DNA from: an uncultured bacterium
GTDB taxonomy: Bacteria; Actinomycetota; Coriobacteriia; Coriobacteriales; Coriobacteriaceae
Assembly (NCBI GenBank): GCA_905214905.1
Contig: CAJMNK010000027.1
Span: forward strand, 1-24,720
Length of the DNA stretch: 24,720 bases
Direction: 5' to 3'
The notes below the pieces were generated by a model. The model searched no databases, had not been told where the DNA came from, and saw only the letters and a program-made list of their open reading frames with translations. Positions 1-7,492 of this stretch are shown one piece after another (position 1 is the first letter of the stretch; the number at the start of each line of letters is the position of its first letter). The position numbers were made by a program, and so were the translations under genes.

Positions 1-76
1 GAGGAATTACCCCGCCGCCCCGGGGCACCCTCCTGCGCGCAATCAACCCGTCATTTAGAACGGAATAAAGTTAGTG

Positions 77-109
77 AGGCCCTGGCCGTTTGGCCAGGGC
101 CTCGTTTTG
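77..109. terminator. Bidirectional stem-loop terminator
   Basis: A perfect 11-bp stem (77-87 with 92-102) closes on a 4-base GTTT loop and is followed on the plus strand by CGTTTTGT. It lies 14 bases beyond the LysR stop on the minus strand, and it could also end whatever plus-strand gene enters from the left. Two short open plus-strand frames run in from base 1 and stop at 58 and 68. Neither is long enough to identify, so no partial gene is called. Confidence 0.6.
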
Positions 110-115
110 TGTAAG

Positions 116-994
116 CTACTTGAGGAGTTGGGCCATGGCGTTGACGAATTTTTGGACTTGGAGGGTTGGCTCGAGCGGGTAGTGTAGAAAGACCGGCACC
201 TCGCGGCCGCACAGGAACGGCACGCCCACAAAGGCCGGGTGCACCCCCGACCATGCGCCGCAGGTGAGCACCGCGTCACCCTTTTCCTCCGCCTCGTTAA
301 AGAGCGCAAAGTCAAAGCTGTCTACGTCGATCACGTCCACACCGCCGTCGGCCAGCAGGTCGATGCGCAGGCTGTCCATGGCGTCGTTGCCGTGGCGCAG
401 TACGCGCAGGCGCATGCCCTCCAAGTCGGCGACCGTAATGCGTGTCTTGCGCGCCAGCGTGCTCGTGCGCGGCACGTCGATATAAAACGGCACATTGACG
501 ATGCGAAGCTTTTGGCAGGCGTCGCCCCAGCGCGGGGTAGAAAAACTCGACTGCACCACATCCACCTCGCGACCAAGGCTGCGCATGACGGTCTCGCGCT
601 CATCGTAGAGGTCACTCACCGGCACAATCTCAAATCGCAGCGATGGTTCCAGATCGTGGATGCCCGACCACATCGACAGCGTCTGGCGCCCCGGGCACAT
701 CATCGACACACCCAGGCGCACGGCACCGCCATCGCCCGCCGCGCGTCGGGCGCGGCGCAGCGCGTCCTCGGACTGCCGCATGATCGAGCGCGCGTCGTCC
801 ACCAGCAGAGCACCTGCCGGCGTCACCTTAACACCAGAATGCGAGCGCTCGAACAACGTGATGCCGAACTCGGCCTCGAATCCCGACACCTGTTTGACGA
901 GCGCCGGGGTCGACACGCGCAATTTTGCCGCCGCACGCGAAAAGCTTCCCAGCTCCGCGGCGGCCGATATGGCCTCAAGTCGTCGATCGTACAC
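116..994 (-). CDS. LysR-family transcriptional regulator
   Basis: About 292 residues, the usual LysR length. The N-terminal winged helix-turn-helix is clear: AAELGSFSRAAAKLRVSTPALVKQ is the family pattern, followed by FEAEFGITLFERS and the VKVTPAG wing. The rest is a type-2 periplasmic-binding-like effector domain. An in-frame ATG at 1027 has no ribosome site; a GTG at 994 is preceded by GGGAG at proper spacing and starts close to the HTH, so I chose GTG. The gene diverges from the SDR gene at 1228, the classic arrangement for a LysR activator and its target operon. It therefore probably controls the SDR-MFS-Gfo/Idh unit and itself. The effector cannot be read from sequence. Confidence 0.9.
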   Translation of the reverse strand: MYDRRLEAISAAAELGSFSRAAAKLRVSTPALVKQVSGFEAEFGITLFERSHSGVKVTPAGALLVDDARSIMRQSEDALRRARRAAGDGGAVRLGVSMMCPGRQTLSMWSGIHDLEPSLRFEIVPVSDLYDERETVMRSLGREVDVVQSSFSTPRWGDACQKLRIVNVPFYIDVPRTSTLARKTRITVADLEGMRLRVLRHGNDAMDSLRIDLLADGGVDVIDVDSFDFALFNEAEEKGDAVLTCGAWSGVHPAFVGVPFLCGREVPVFLHYPLEPTLQVQKFVNAMAQLLK

Positions 995-1066
995 GTCAAT
1001 CTCCCGTTTTCGCGCCCGTGGCCACATGGTGCCATAGGGGGTTGTTTTCGCAGGTCACGCGCTCAA

Positions 1067-1096
1067 TTGAGAATAAACTGCATCGCACAGTGTAAA
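1067..1096 (+). promoter_or_regulatory. Candidate promoter of the SDR-MFS-Gfo/Idh unit
   Basis: TTGAGA (1067-1072) and TGTAAA (1091-1096) are separated by 18 bases, a reasonable sigma-70-like pair inside the LysR/SDR divergent region. Downstream, ATGCAAAGCAT at 1143-1153 is a perfect short palindrome that could be part of a LysR site. Both are pattern matches only. Confidence 0.35.
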
Positions 1097-1174
1097 CCTA
1101 CGGTTAACGCCATTCTAACAAATATGCAATTCACCTGCGCAAATGCAAAGCATACGATAACCAGCGAAAACCAC

Positions 1175-1201
1175 GTGGGTCGGTTAATGGGAGCGACCCA
1201 C
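1175..1201 (+). promoter_or_regulatory. Leader hairpin ahead of the SDR gene
   Basis: GTGGGTCG (1175-1182) pairs perfectly with CGACCCAC (1194-1201) around an 11-base loop. It ends about ten bases before the purine-rich ribosome site AGAAGGGAAG of the SDR gene. It has no T-tract, so it is more likely a leader structure or operator than a terminator. Confidence 0.4.
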
Positions 1202-1227
1202 CGGGAGGCACAAGAAGGGAAGTTCCT

Positions 1228-2109
1228 ATGAGCAACTGGCTTAAGCTCGAGGGCGATGTCTGCGCCGTGACCGGCGCGCTCGGCGGTATGGGCGTCGAGA
1301 TTTGCCGCGAGTTCGCCCGCAACGGCGCCAACGTCGTCCTGCTCGATTTGGACGAGGAAAAGGTCAAGGCCGCAGCCGCCGACCTCGCTGCCGAGTTTGG
1401 CATCCACGCCGAGGGCTACAAGATGAACGCCACCGACGAGGCCGAGGTTCAGGCCGCCGTCGACGCCACGATCCGCGACTTCGGCCGCATCGACGTTCTC
1501 GTCAACACCGCCGGCATCCTGCGCTTCGCCGCCATGGAAGACCTGCCGCTGAGTGACTGGAACGAGGTCATCAACGTCAACCTCACCGGTTACTTCATCA
1601 CCTCGCAGCGCTTTGGTCGCGAGATGATCAAGGCCGGCCAGGGCCGCCTGGTGCACATCTCGACCGTTGCCAGCCACTCCCCCGAGACGTTCTCGGGCGT
1701 GTACAGCTCCACCAAGGCGGGCGTCAACATGATGTCCAAGATGCTCGCCGCCGAGTGGGGCCCCTACGGCGTCCGCTCCAACTGCGTCGAGCCTTGCTTC
1801 GTTAAGACCCCGATGTCGGCCAACTTCTACGCCGACCCCGAGGTCGAGAAGAGCCGCAGCCGTCTGATCGCCACGCGCCGCATCGGCGATGTCAGCGATA
1901 TCGCCAACGCCGTCATGTTCCTGGCGTCCAAGCGCTCGGACTTTACCACCGGCGACGCCATCAAAGTCGACGGCGGCTTCTCCAACATGATGGGCGACCT
2001 CACCGCCAAGCCCGGCGGCCGTCGCGCCTATGCCGACAACTACCTCAAGAACAAGGGTGTCGAGCTCTGGTCCGACGAGTCCGGCGTCGCAAAGCCGACC
2101 GACCAGTAA
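1228..2109 (+). CDS. Short-chain dehydrogenase/reductase (SDR)
   Basis: 293 residues, classical SDR fold. Visible motifs are the cofactor loop TGALGGMG (residues 15-22), D40 at the end of strand 2 (LLDLD, suggesting NAD rather than NADP), NTAG (93-96) and the active-site YSSTK (Y159, K163). The catalytic Ser position falls at S145/T146 in HISTVAS: with FabG spacing (13 residues before Tyr) it would be Thr146, an unusual but tolerated substitution. A tail of about 40 residues follows the usual DGG end, longer than in FabG-like enzymes. It is the first gene of a plus-strand unit with an MFS carrier and a Gfo/Idh oxidoreductase, opposite a LysR gene, so it probably oxidises or reduces a hydroxyl of an imported sugar, polyol or hydroxyacid. 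The substrate is not known. A bile-acid or steroid dehydrogenase is conceivable in a gut actinobacterium, but nothing here shows it. Confidence 0.9.
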   Translation: MSNWLKLEGDVCAVTGALGGMGVEICREFARNGANVVLLDLDEEKVKAAAADLAAEFGIHAEGYKMNATDEAEVQAAVDATIRDFGRIDVLVNTAGILRFAAMEDLPLSDWNEVINVNLTGYFITSQRFGREMIKAGQGRLVHISTVASHSPETFSGVYSSTKAGVNMMSKMLAAEWGPYGVRSNCVEPCFVKTPMSANFYADPEVEKSRSRLIATRRIGDVSDIANAVMFLASKRSDFTTGDAIKVDGGFSNMMGDLTAKPGGRRAYADNYLKNKGVELWSDESGVAKPTDQ

Positions 2110-2120
2110 ACCAGCCTGAC

Positions 2121-2153
2121 AGGGAGGCCCCGCGGACGTACCCGCCCCTCCCT
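2121..2153 (+). other. Intercistronic hairpin between SDR and MFS genes
   Basis: AGGGAGG (2121-2127) pairs with CCTCCCT (2147-2153) around a GC-rich 19-base interior, 11 bases after the SDR stop. There is no T-tract behind it, so it may stabilise or process the mRNA rather than end it. The MFS gene follows 22 bases later with an AGAAAGAG ribosome site. Confidence 0.4.
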
Positions 2154-2175
2154 CGTATCGATTAGAAAGAGTCCA

Positions 2176-3432
2176 ATGGCTTCCACCAACTCCAACAGGG
2201 GTCGCGCCGTCGTGCTTTCCACCGCGTGCGTCACCATGTTCTTCATCAGCTCCATCGCGCTGTATTCCGTCGTGAGCAAGAACCTGCTCGCCGTCTACCC
2301 CGAGTGGTCCAGCGCTCTTACCTGGGCCTTCCCGGTCTTTCAGACCATCATGGCCGTGACGGGCATCTTCGCCGGCCGCATCTCCGATAAGATCGGCCCG
2401 CGCAACGTCGTGATCGCCGCCGCCGTGTGCTACGGCGTGGGCTGGTTCATGTCCGGCACCGTCACCGAGCCGTGGCAGTTCTACCTGTGGTTCTCGCTCG
2501 TCGCCGCCATCGGCAACGGCCTGGGCTACAACCCCGCGCTCACCACCGGCCAAAAGTGGTTCATCGACAAGAAGGGTCTCGCCTCCGGCATCACCCTGGC
2601 CGCTTCGACCGCCGGCCCCGCCGTGCTGTCCCCGGTGCTCGCCTCGCTGCTCATCCCGAGCCTGGGCATCTTTGGCGCCCTCAAGGCACTCGGCGTCATC
2701 TTCTTTGTGACGATCGCCGCCTCCGCCCTGTTCCTGAAGGCCCCCGAGGCCGGCTGGCTGCCCGAGGGCTTCGAGGCCCCCAAGGGCGGCGCGCATGCCG
2801 GCACCTTCGGCGACCTCACCCCGGGCGAGATGGTCAAGACCCCGCGCTTCTGGGTCCTCATCGTCACTTTCGCCTTTGCCGCCACCGCGGGCACCCTGCT
2901 CGTGGGCAAGGTTGCCTCCATCGCCGCCGTCCAGCTCTTCGCCGATCCCACGAGCGCCGCGGCCGTCGCCCTCGGCGGCGTGGTCGTCTCCGTCAACACC
3001 TGCGCCAACCTGGTTGGCCGTCTGTCCTTTGGCCAGATCATCGACAAGCTCGGCGCCTATAAGTCGCTGCTCATCAGCCTTGTCGTCACCATCGTCGCGC
3101 TCGTCATCATGTCGATGAGCTTTACGCAGGCCATGTTCTTTGTGGCGCTCGCCCTGCTCGGCTTTAGCTTTGGCGCTCTGCTCGTCATCTACCCGCCGCT
3201 CACCGGTGGCGCCTTTGGCACCAGCAACATCGGCGTCAACTACGGCATCATGTTTTTGGGCTACGCCGCTTCCACCTGGATCAGCCAGCCCATCACCGCC
3301 GTGCTGTATCACGCCGAGGCCGGCAGCGCCGCCTACCAGCAGTCCTTCTACGGCGCTATTGTGATCGCCGCCATCGCCGTCGTGCTCACCGTCTACATGA
3401 TGGTCTCCGACAGTAAGAAGAAGTCCGCCTAG
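2176..3432 (+). CDS. MFS transporter, OFA (oxalate/formate antiporter-like) family
   Basis: 418 residues with about 12 hydrophobic segments. The MFS motif A is seen as GRISDKIGPR after the second segment, with a related copy GRLSFGQIIDKLG in the second half. LLVIYPPLTGGAFGTSNIGVNYG-type sequence and the following FLGYAAS are typical of the OFA branch, whose members move oxalate, formate or other small carboxylates. The inner membrane location is clear. It sits between the SDR and Gfo/Idh genes and most likely imports their substrate, so an organic acid or sugar acid is a reasonable guess. A palindromic repeat begins eight bases after the stop codon. Confidence 0.9.
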   Translation: MASTNSNRGRAVVLSTACVTMFFISSIALYSVVSKNLLAVYPEWSSALTWAFPVFQTIMAVTGIFAGRISDKIGPRNVVIAAAVCYGVGWFMSGTVTEPWQFYLWFSLVAAIGNGLGYNPALTTGQKWFIDKKGLASGITLAASTAGPAVLSPVLASLLIPSLGIFGALKALGVIFFVTIAASALFLKAPEAGWLPEGFEAPKGGAHAGTFGDLTPGEMVKTPRFWVLIVTFAFAATAGTLLVGKVASIAAVQLFADPTSAAAVALGGVVVSVNTCANLVGRLSFGQIIDKLGAYKSLLISLVVTIVALVIMSMSFTQAMFFVALALLGFSFGALLVIYPPLTGGAFGTSNIGVNYGIMFLGYAASTWISQPITAVLYHAEAGSAAYQQSFYGAIVIAAIAVVLTVYMMVSDSKKKSA

Positions 3433-3440
3433 TTCTACCG

Positions 3441-3471
3441 ATGCGACAAAGGGACAGCCCCTTTGTCGCAT
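3441..3471 (+). repeat. Palindromic repeat, copy A of the ACAAAGGGAC family
   Basis: A perfect 13-bp inverted repeat (3441-3453 with 3459-3471) encloses a 5-base loop, ACAGC. It is the first of three elements in the window sharing ACAAAGGGAC next to the loop and a matching CTTTGT or CTTGT arm; the others are at 18610-18645 and 21099-21133. It lies in the 68-base gap between the MFS and Gfo/Idh genes, so if transcribed it forms a strong hairpin inside the mRNA without a T-tract. Confidence 0.8.
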
Positions 3472-3500
3472 TCCACCGCCACCAGTATTAAGGAGTCGAA

Positions 3501-4541
3501 ATGTCTGAGCTCAACCCCGTCCGCATTGCCGTCATCGGCGCCGGCGCCATGGGCCGCAACCACATCCGCTTTGTCACCGAGGAGCCCGAGGCCGAGCTCG
3601 TCGCCATCGCCGACGCCTTTGAGGGCGCCCGCGCCACGGCAGAGGCCGCCGGTGTGCCGTTCTTTACCGATCCCGCCCAGATGATGGACGAGGTCAAGCC
3701 CGAGGCCGTCATCATCGCCACCCCCAACGACCTGCACCTGGGCGTTGCCCGCGAGGCCGTCAAGCGCAACATCGTGCCGTTGGTCGAAAAGCCGATCTCC
3801 AACGATCTCGAGGATGCCCAGGCCTTCGCCGCCGAGGCCGAGACTGCCGGCGTGCCCGTGCTCGTGGGTCAGCACCGTCGCCACAACCCCTTCGTCAACA
3901 AAGCCAAGGAGATCATCGAGTCCGGCGAGCTGGGCAAGCTCACCGTATCGAGCTTCCACTACATGATCTATAAGAACGACGAGTATTTCGATGTCGAGTG
4001 GCGCCGCAAGAAGGGTGCCGGCCCGATCCTGGTCAACCTGGTGCACGACGTCGACCTGCTCCGTTACCTGCTGGGCGAGCCCGTTGCCGTCCAGGGCATG
4101 CAGTCCAGCGCCGCCCGCGGTTTTGAGACCGAGGACTCCGCCGTGGTCAACGTCCGTTTTGCCGATGGCGCGCTTGCGAGCATGACCATCTCCGACGCCA
4201 CCGCCAGCCCCTGGAACTGGGAGGCCACCGCTCGCGAGGACCCGCAGTACCGCCCCTTCGACGCCGACGCCTACTTTATCGGCGGCACTAAAGGCGCCCT
4301 GTCGCTGCCCCGCCTGCACCAGTTCTCCTACGACGGCGCCTCCAACTGGCATAAGCCGCTGCAGATGGAGATTCCTGCCGTCGACCCGGCGCTGCCGCAC
4401 AAGATGCAGCTCAAGCACTTTGTGAAGGTTGTCCGCCGCGAGGTCGAGCCCGTCGTGACGCCGGCCGATAACGTCAAGACGCTCACGCTTCTCAACGCTA
4501 TCAAGGAGGCCGCCGAGACCGGCCAGCTCGTCGAGCCGTAA
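3501..4541 (+). CDS. Gfo/Idh/MocA-family oxidoreductase
   Basis: 346 residues, normal family length. The Rossmann motif GAGAMG (residues 13-18) lies in VRIAVIGAGAMGRNH. The family signature EKP follows ATPNDLH at about residues 96-98, and LVNLVHDVDLLRYLLGEP carries the conserved His-Asp of the catalytic region. The C-terminal half is the mixed alpha/beta substrate domain. Such enzymes are NAD(P)-dependent dehydrogenases of sugars, inositols or sugar acids. The ribosome site AAGGAG lies just upstream of the ATG. The distance to the MFS gene and the shared strand suggest one transcript with the SDR and MFS genes, giving two consecutive oxidoreductases on an imported substrate. The exact substrate is unknown. 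Confidence 0.9.
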   Translation: MSELNPVRIAVIGAGAMGRNHIRFVTEEPEAELVAIADAFEGARATAEAAGVPFFTDPAQMMDEVKPEAVIIATPNDLHLGVAREAVKRNIVPLVEKPISNDLEDAQAFAAEAETAGVPVLVGQHRRHNPFVNKAKEIIESGELGKLTVSSFHYMIYKNDEYFDVEWRRKKGAGPILVNLVHDVDLLRYLLGEPVAVQGMQSSAARGFETEDSAVVNVRFADGALASMTISDATASPWNWEATAREDPQYRPFDADAYFIGGTKGALSLPRLHQFSYDGASNWHKPLQMEIPAVDPALPHKMQLKHFVKVVRREVEPVVTPADNVKTLTLLNAIKEAAETGQLVEP

Positions 4542-4612
4542 TGCCCCAGGGCGGATCGCGGCGAACCTCCTACCGAGCCCCTCGGCCCGCCACAAATAAG
4601 CCCCTCTTCTTT

Positions 4613-4648
4613 GCCCCACGAGCAGCCTCCTGCCCGCGGGGCTTTTTT
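4613..4648 (+). terminator. Rho-independent terminator of the SDR-MFS-Gfo/Idh unit
   Basis: A 13-bp stem with two A-C mismatches (4613-4625 with 4630-4642) is followed directly by six T residues (4643-4648). It lies about 70 bases after the Gfo/Idh stop and ends the plus-strand unit. The 402-base gap from 4542 to the tex start holds this terminator, a palindromic element (4701-4862) and a short hairpin (4867-4885, arms CCCAAAA/TTTTGGG). I see no gene in it. Confidence 0.85.
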
Positions 4649-4700
4649 GAGGCAGTCTTTCTGGAGCGGAGGGCTATTTTGCTCCTCATCTTAGTTCGTT

Positions 4701-4862
4701 CGCCACGAAATGGGCCTATTTACTACGTTTAACCGATCGCCTTTAACCATACCGAATTTCGCGAAATAAAAACCGCAGGTAAACGGCTTGCCGGTTTTCG
4801 AAAAACCCAGGTATGGTCAGTCCCTACGGGTAAAACGTAGTAGATAGGCCGCTTTCGTGGCG
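4701..4862. repeat. 162-bp palindromic (MITE-like) element upstream of tex
   Basis: The ends form a long imperfect inverted repeat: 4701-4730 matches the complement of 4833-4862 at 27 of 30 positions. A nested pair, ACCATACC (4746-4753) with GGTATGGT (4810-4817), and the inner palindrome ATTTCGCGAAAT add further structure. It is more AT-rich than its surroundings and has no open frame of note. The architecture fits a miniature inverted-repeat element or a structured leader. No target-site duplication is obvious. Confidence 0.6.
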
Positions 4863-4943
4863 CGGCCCCAAAACAGTCTTTTGGGACGGGTGGTATCCTT
4901 GGTAGCCCTGTGCTGCAAACGCACCTTAAACGCAAGGAGTCCC

Positions 4944-7091
4944 ATGGATCTTATCGCCCAGCTCGCCCGCGAGCTCAACCTTAAGGCCGCCAATGTCGAG
5001 GCGGCCGTCAAGCTCATCGACGAGGGCAACACCATCCCCTTTATCTCGCGCTACCGCAAGGAAGCCACGGGCGGCATGGATGACGTCGCCCTGCGCGCAC
5101 TCGACGAGCGTCTTTCCTACCTGCGCAATCTTGAGCAACGCAAAGAGGATGTCATTCTGCTCATCGACGCCCAGGGCAAGCTCACACCCGAGCTCGAGCA
5201 ACAGATTCGCGAGGCCACACAGCTCCAGCGTGTCGAGGACCTCTACAAGCCCTACCGCAAAAAGCGCATGACCCGCGCGCAGAAGGCCCGCGAGGCAGGC
5301 CTGGAGCCGCTCGCCAACATGATCATCATGCAGGCCTCGGCCAAGGGCAGCGCGCTCGACGCCGCCGCGGCATACGTCAACGAGGAGGCCGGCTTCGACA
5401 CGCCCGAGAAGGCGCTCGCTGGCGCCGCCGACATCGTGGCCGAGACGGTGGCCGAGGACCCCGAGAACGTCGCCGACCTGCGCGCCTTTACGCAAAACAC
5501 CGCCGACATCGTCGTCGAGGCGACCGACCCCGCGGAGAAGACTCCCTACGAGCCCTACTACAACTTTGACGAGCCGCTGCGCCGTATTCCCAACCACCGC
5601 GTGCTGGCTATCGACCGCGGTGAGCGCGAGGGCAAGCTCCGCGTGCGCGTGAACGTCGACGGCGCTGCCGCCACGGCGCGCCTCGGCAGCCGCTGGCCCC
5701 GTCGCCAGGGCGTGTTCGCGCCCGTCTTTGACGCCGCTATCACCGACGGCTACAAGCGCCTCATGGCTCCCTCGCTGGAGCGCGAGGCCCGCGCCAAACT
5801 CACCGTCCGAGCGCAAACCGAGGCCATCAACGTCTTTGCCAAGAATCTCGAAGGCCTGCTCTCGGCACGCCCCGTCCGTGGCGCCCGCGTGCTCGCGCTC
5901 GATCCGGGCTACCGCACCGGCTGCAAGGTCGCCGTCATGGACGAGACCGGCAAGCTACTCGACCACGGCGTGGTCTACCCCACCAAGCCGCGCCACGACG
6001 TCGCCGGCACCAAGCGTGAGCTCGCCCGCCTCGTCAAGAAGGACGGCGTCAACACCATCGTCATCGGCAACGGCACCGCCAGCCGCGAGACCGAAGAAGT
6101 CGTCTCGGAGTTCATTGCCGAGCAGGCGCCCCGCCTTCGCTACACCATCGTTAACGAGGCCGGCGCGTCGGTGTACTCCGCGTCCGAGCTCGCCAGCCAG
6201 GAATATCCCGACCTGGACGTCACCGTGCGCGGCGCCATGAGCCTGGGCCGCCGCCTGCAGGACCCGCTGGCAGAGCTCGTCAAGATTCCGCCCCAGTCCA
6301 TCGGCGTTGGCCAGTACCAGCACGACCTTGACCAGGCCGAGCTTTCGCGCACCCTGGGCCACGTGGTGGAGGACGTCGTCAACCGCGTGGGCGTCGACGT
6401 CAACACCGCGAGCGCGAGCCTGCTGGGATACGTATCGGGCATCACGCCGAGCGTGGCCAAGAACATCGTGGCGTACCGCGAGGAAAACGGCGCCTTCACC
6501 GATCGCCGCCAGCTCAAGAAGGTCCCCAAGCTGGGACCCAAGGCATATCTCAACGCCGCGGGCTTCCTGCGCATCAGCGGCGGCAAGAACCCGCTCGACG
6601 CGACAAGCGTCCACCCCGAAAGCTACGAGGTGGCCACGGCCGTCCTGGAGCGCGCCGGCGTTGCGGCAAGCGAGCTCAGCCGCGGCGGCGTGCCCGACAT
6701 CGAGCGCCGCCTGGGCAGCATCTCGGCGCTGGCAAGCGACCTGGACTGCGGCACCCTGACGCTCATCGACATTGTCAACGAGCTCAAGAAGCCCGGCCGC
6801 GACCCGCGCGACGATGCGCCCGAAGTGGTCTTTAGCCGCTCAGCGCTTTCCATCGACGACCTGGAACCCGGCATGGAACTCAAGGGCACGGTGCGCAACG
6901 TCGTGGACTTTGGCGCCTTCGTCGACGTGGGCGTGCACCAGGACGGCCTCGTGCACATCTCTAAGCTAGCCAACCGCTTTGTCAAGCACCCAAGCGACGT
7001 GGTGCGCGTCGGCGACACGGTCAAGGTGTGGGTCGAGAAGGTCGATCGCGACCGTAAAAAGATCTCCCTCACCATGGTGCAGGGGAAGTAG
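4944..7091 (+). CDS. tex: Tex-family transcription accessory / RNA-binding protein
   Basis: 715 residues, close to the usual Tex length. The ATG at 4944 has AAGGAG upstream and begins MDLIAQLARELNL, aligning with other Tex starts; a possible earlier start at 4857 would add an unlikely 29-residue leader. Domain order is the helical N-terminal region with IPFISRYRKEATGG (residues 31-44) and the signature YKPYRKKRMTRA (101-112), a YqgF/RNase H-like domain (about 315-440, VLALDPGYRTGCKVAV), helix-hairpin-helix segments (about 490-560, VNTASASLLGYVSGI), and a C-terminal S1 RNA-binding domain (about 645-712, GMELKGTVRNVVDFGAFVDVGV). Tex binds nucleic acid and influences transcription; its precise role is poorly defined. 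It appears to be a single-gene unit with palindromic elements on both sides. Confidence 0.95.
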   Translation: MDLIAQLARELNLKAANVEAAVKLIDEGNTIPFISRYRKEATGGMDDVALRALDERLSYLRNLEQRKEDVILLIDAQGKLTPELEQQIREATQLQRVEDLYKPYRKKRMTRAQKAREAGLEPLANMIIMQASAKGSALDAAAAYVNEEAGFDTPEKALAGAADIVAETVAEDPENVADLRAFTQNTADIVVEATDPAEKTPYEPYYNFDEPLRRIPNHRVLAIDRGEREGKLRVRVNVDGAAATARLGSRWPRRQGVFAPVFDAAITDGYKRLMAPSLEREARAKLTVRAQTEAINVFAKNLEGLLSARPVRGARVLALDPGYRTGCKVAVMDETGKLLDHGVVYPTKPRHDVAGTKRELARLVKKDGVNTIVIGNGTASRETEEVVSEFIAEQAPRLRYTIVNEAGASVYSASELASQEYPDLDVTVRGAMSLGRRLQDPLAELVKIPPQSIGVGQYQHDLDQAELSRTLGHVVEDVVNRVGVDVNTASASLLGYVSGITPSVAKNIVAYREENGAFTDRRQLKKVPKLGPKAYLNAAGFLRISGGKNPLDATSVHPESYEVATAVLERAGVAASELSRGGVPDIERRLGSISALASDLDCGTLTLIDIVNELKKPGRDPRDDAPEVVFSRSALSIDDLEPGMELKGTVRNVVDFGAFVDVGVHQDGLVHISKLANRFVKHPSDVVRVGDTVKVWVEKVDRDRKKISLTMVQGK

Positions 7092-7100
7092 CCGCCAAAG

Positions 7101-7314
7101 CAAAGGTACCCCCTGCAGCAGCGTGCAAAATCGCGAGTATTCTGCAATTTCCGCCGCTCCGAACGCCCCTCAGAGGCAATAAAGTCACAAACAGCCCCCG
7201 TTTTGGCGTTTTTAGAGCCAAAACGGGGGCTGTTCCGTGCTTCAACCAGCTGGTAAAAACCTTTACCTTGCTGAATACTCTCAATTTTGCACGTCACAGG
7301 CGGGGGTACCTTTG
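7101..7314. repeat. 214-bp palindromic (MITE-like) element downstream of tex
   Basis: Outer arms 7101-7147 and 7268-7314 are imperfect inverted repeats. They contain perfect blocks CAAAGGTACCCCC, CGTGCAAAAT and GAGTATTC in matching order on opposite strands. In the middle is a perfect 18-bp stem (7190-7207 with 7217-7234) with a 9-base loop. The element begins nine bases after the tex stop. No coding sequence is evident, and the central stem has no T-tract, so it is a poor classical terminator although it may still end tex transcripts. Together with 7315-7471 it fills the 380-base gap before the transaldolase stop. Confidence 0.65.
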
Positions 7315-7318
7315 TCCG

Positions 7319-7492
7319 CGGCAGGATATGGAAGCCGATTACCAATCTACCGGCAAGTTCGTGTCGGCAGCCCCGGCCTTTCCTTTGCCTAGCGCGACCC
7401 TCGCGAAGCGCGTGAGCGATAGGGAAAGGAAAGGCCGGGGCGAACAACCCGCGGCGCAGCCAGTGGTCGCGTTACGGCAGGATATGGAAGCC
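7319..7492. repeat. 18-bp direct repeat of the transaldolase 3' end
   Basis: The 18 bases at 7475-7492, which encode the last residues (GFHILP, minus strand) of the transaldolase gene, occur again exactly at 7319-7336, outside the gene. The flanks of the two copies do not match. The outer copy touches the palindromic element ending at 7314, and the hairpin 7371-7440 lies between the copies. This looks like the trace of a duplication or insertion at the gene end. Confidence 0.7.
7371..7440 (-). terminator. Long hairpin after the transaldolase gene
   Basis: A perfect 16-bp stem (7371-7386 with 7425-7440, CCCCGGCCTTTCCTTT and its complement) continues imperfectly inward for roughly eight more pairs. 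It lies about 30 bases beyond the stop of the minus-strand transaldolase, where a terminator is expected. It lacks a clear T-tract, so it may be a REP-like 3' stabiliser instead. Confidence 0.5.

Noticed and set aside
1..68. Possible C-terminal end of a gene entering from the left on the plus strand
   Set aside because: Two frames stop at 58 and 68 and either could be coding, but 18-21 residues give no identity.
1063..3471. Very long open frame (about 800 codons) on the minus strand opposite the SDR and MFS genes
   Set aside because: It is the GC-rich antisense shadow of the two real genes; the product is Gly/Asp/His-rich low-complexity sequence without any domain.
4541..4732. 63-codon plus-strand frame after the Gfo/Idh gene
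   Set aside because: It runs through the terminator and into the palindromic element and has no ribosome site or conserved look.
7101..7314. CRISPR array or tRNA-like structure
   Set aside because: The repeats are inverted, not evenly spaced direct repeats, and no cloverleaf with a CCA-compatible acceptor can be drawn.
6623..7447. 274-codon minus-strand frame over the end of tex and the gap behind it
   Set aside because: It is antisense to tex and its GFHILP stretch is only the short duplicated end of the transaldolase gene.
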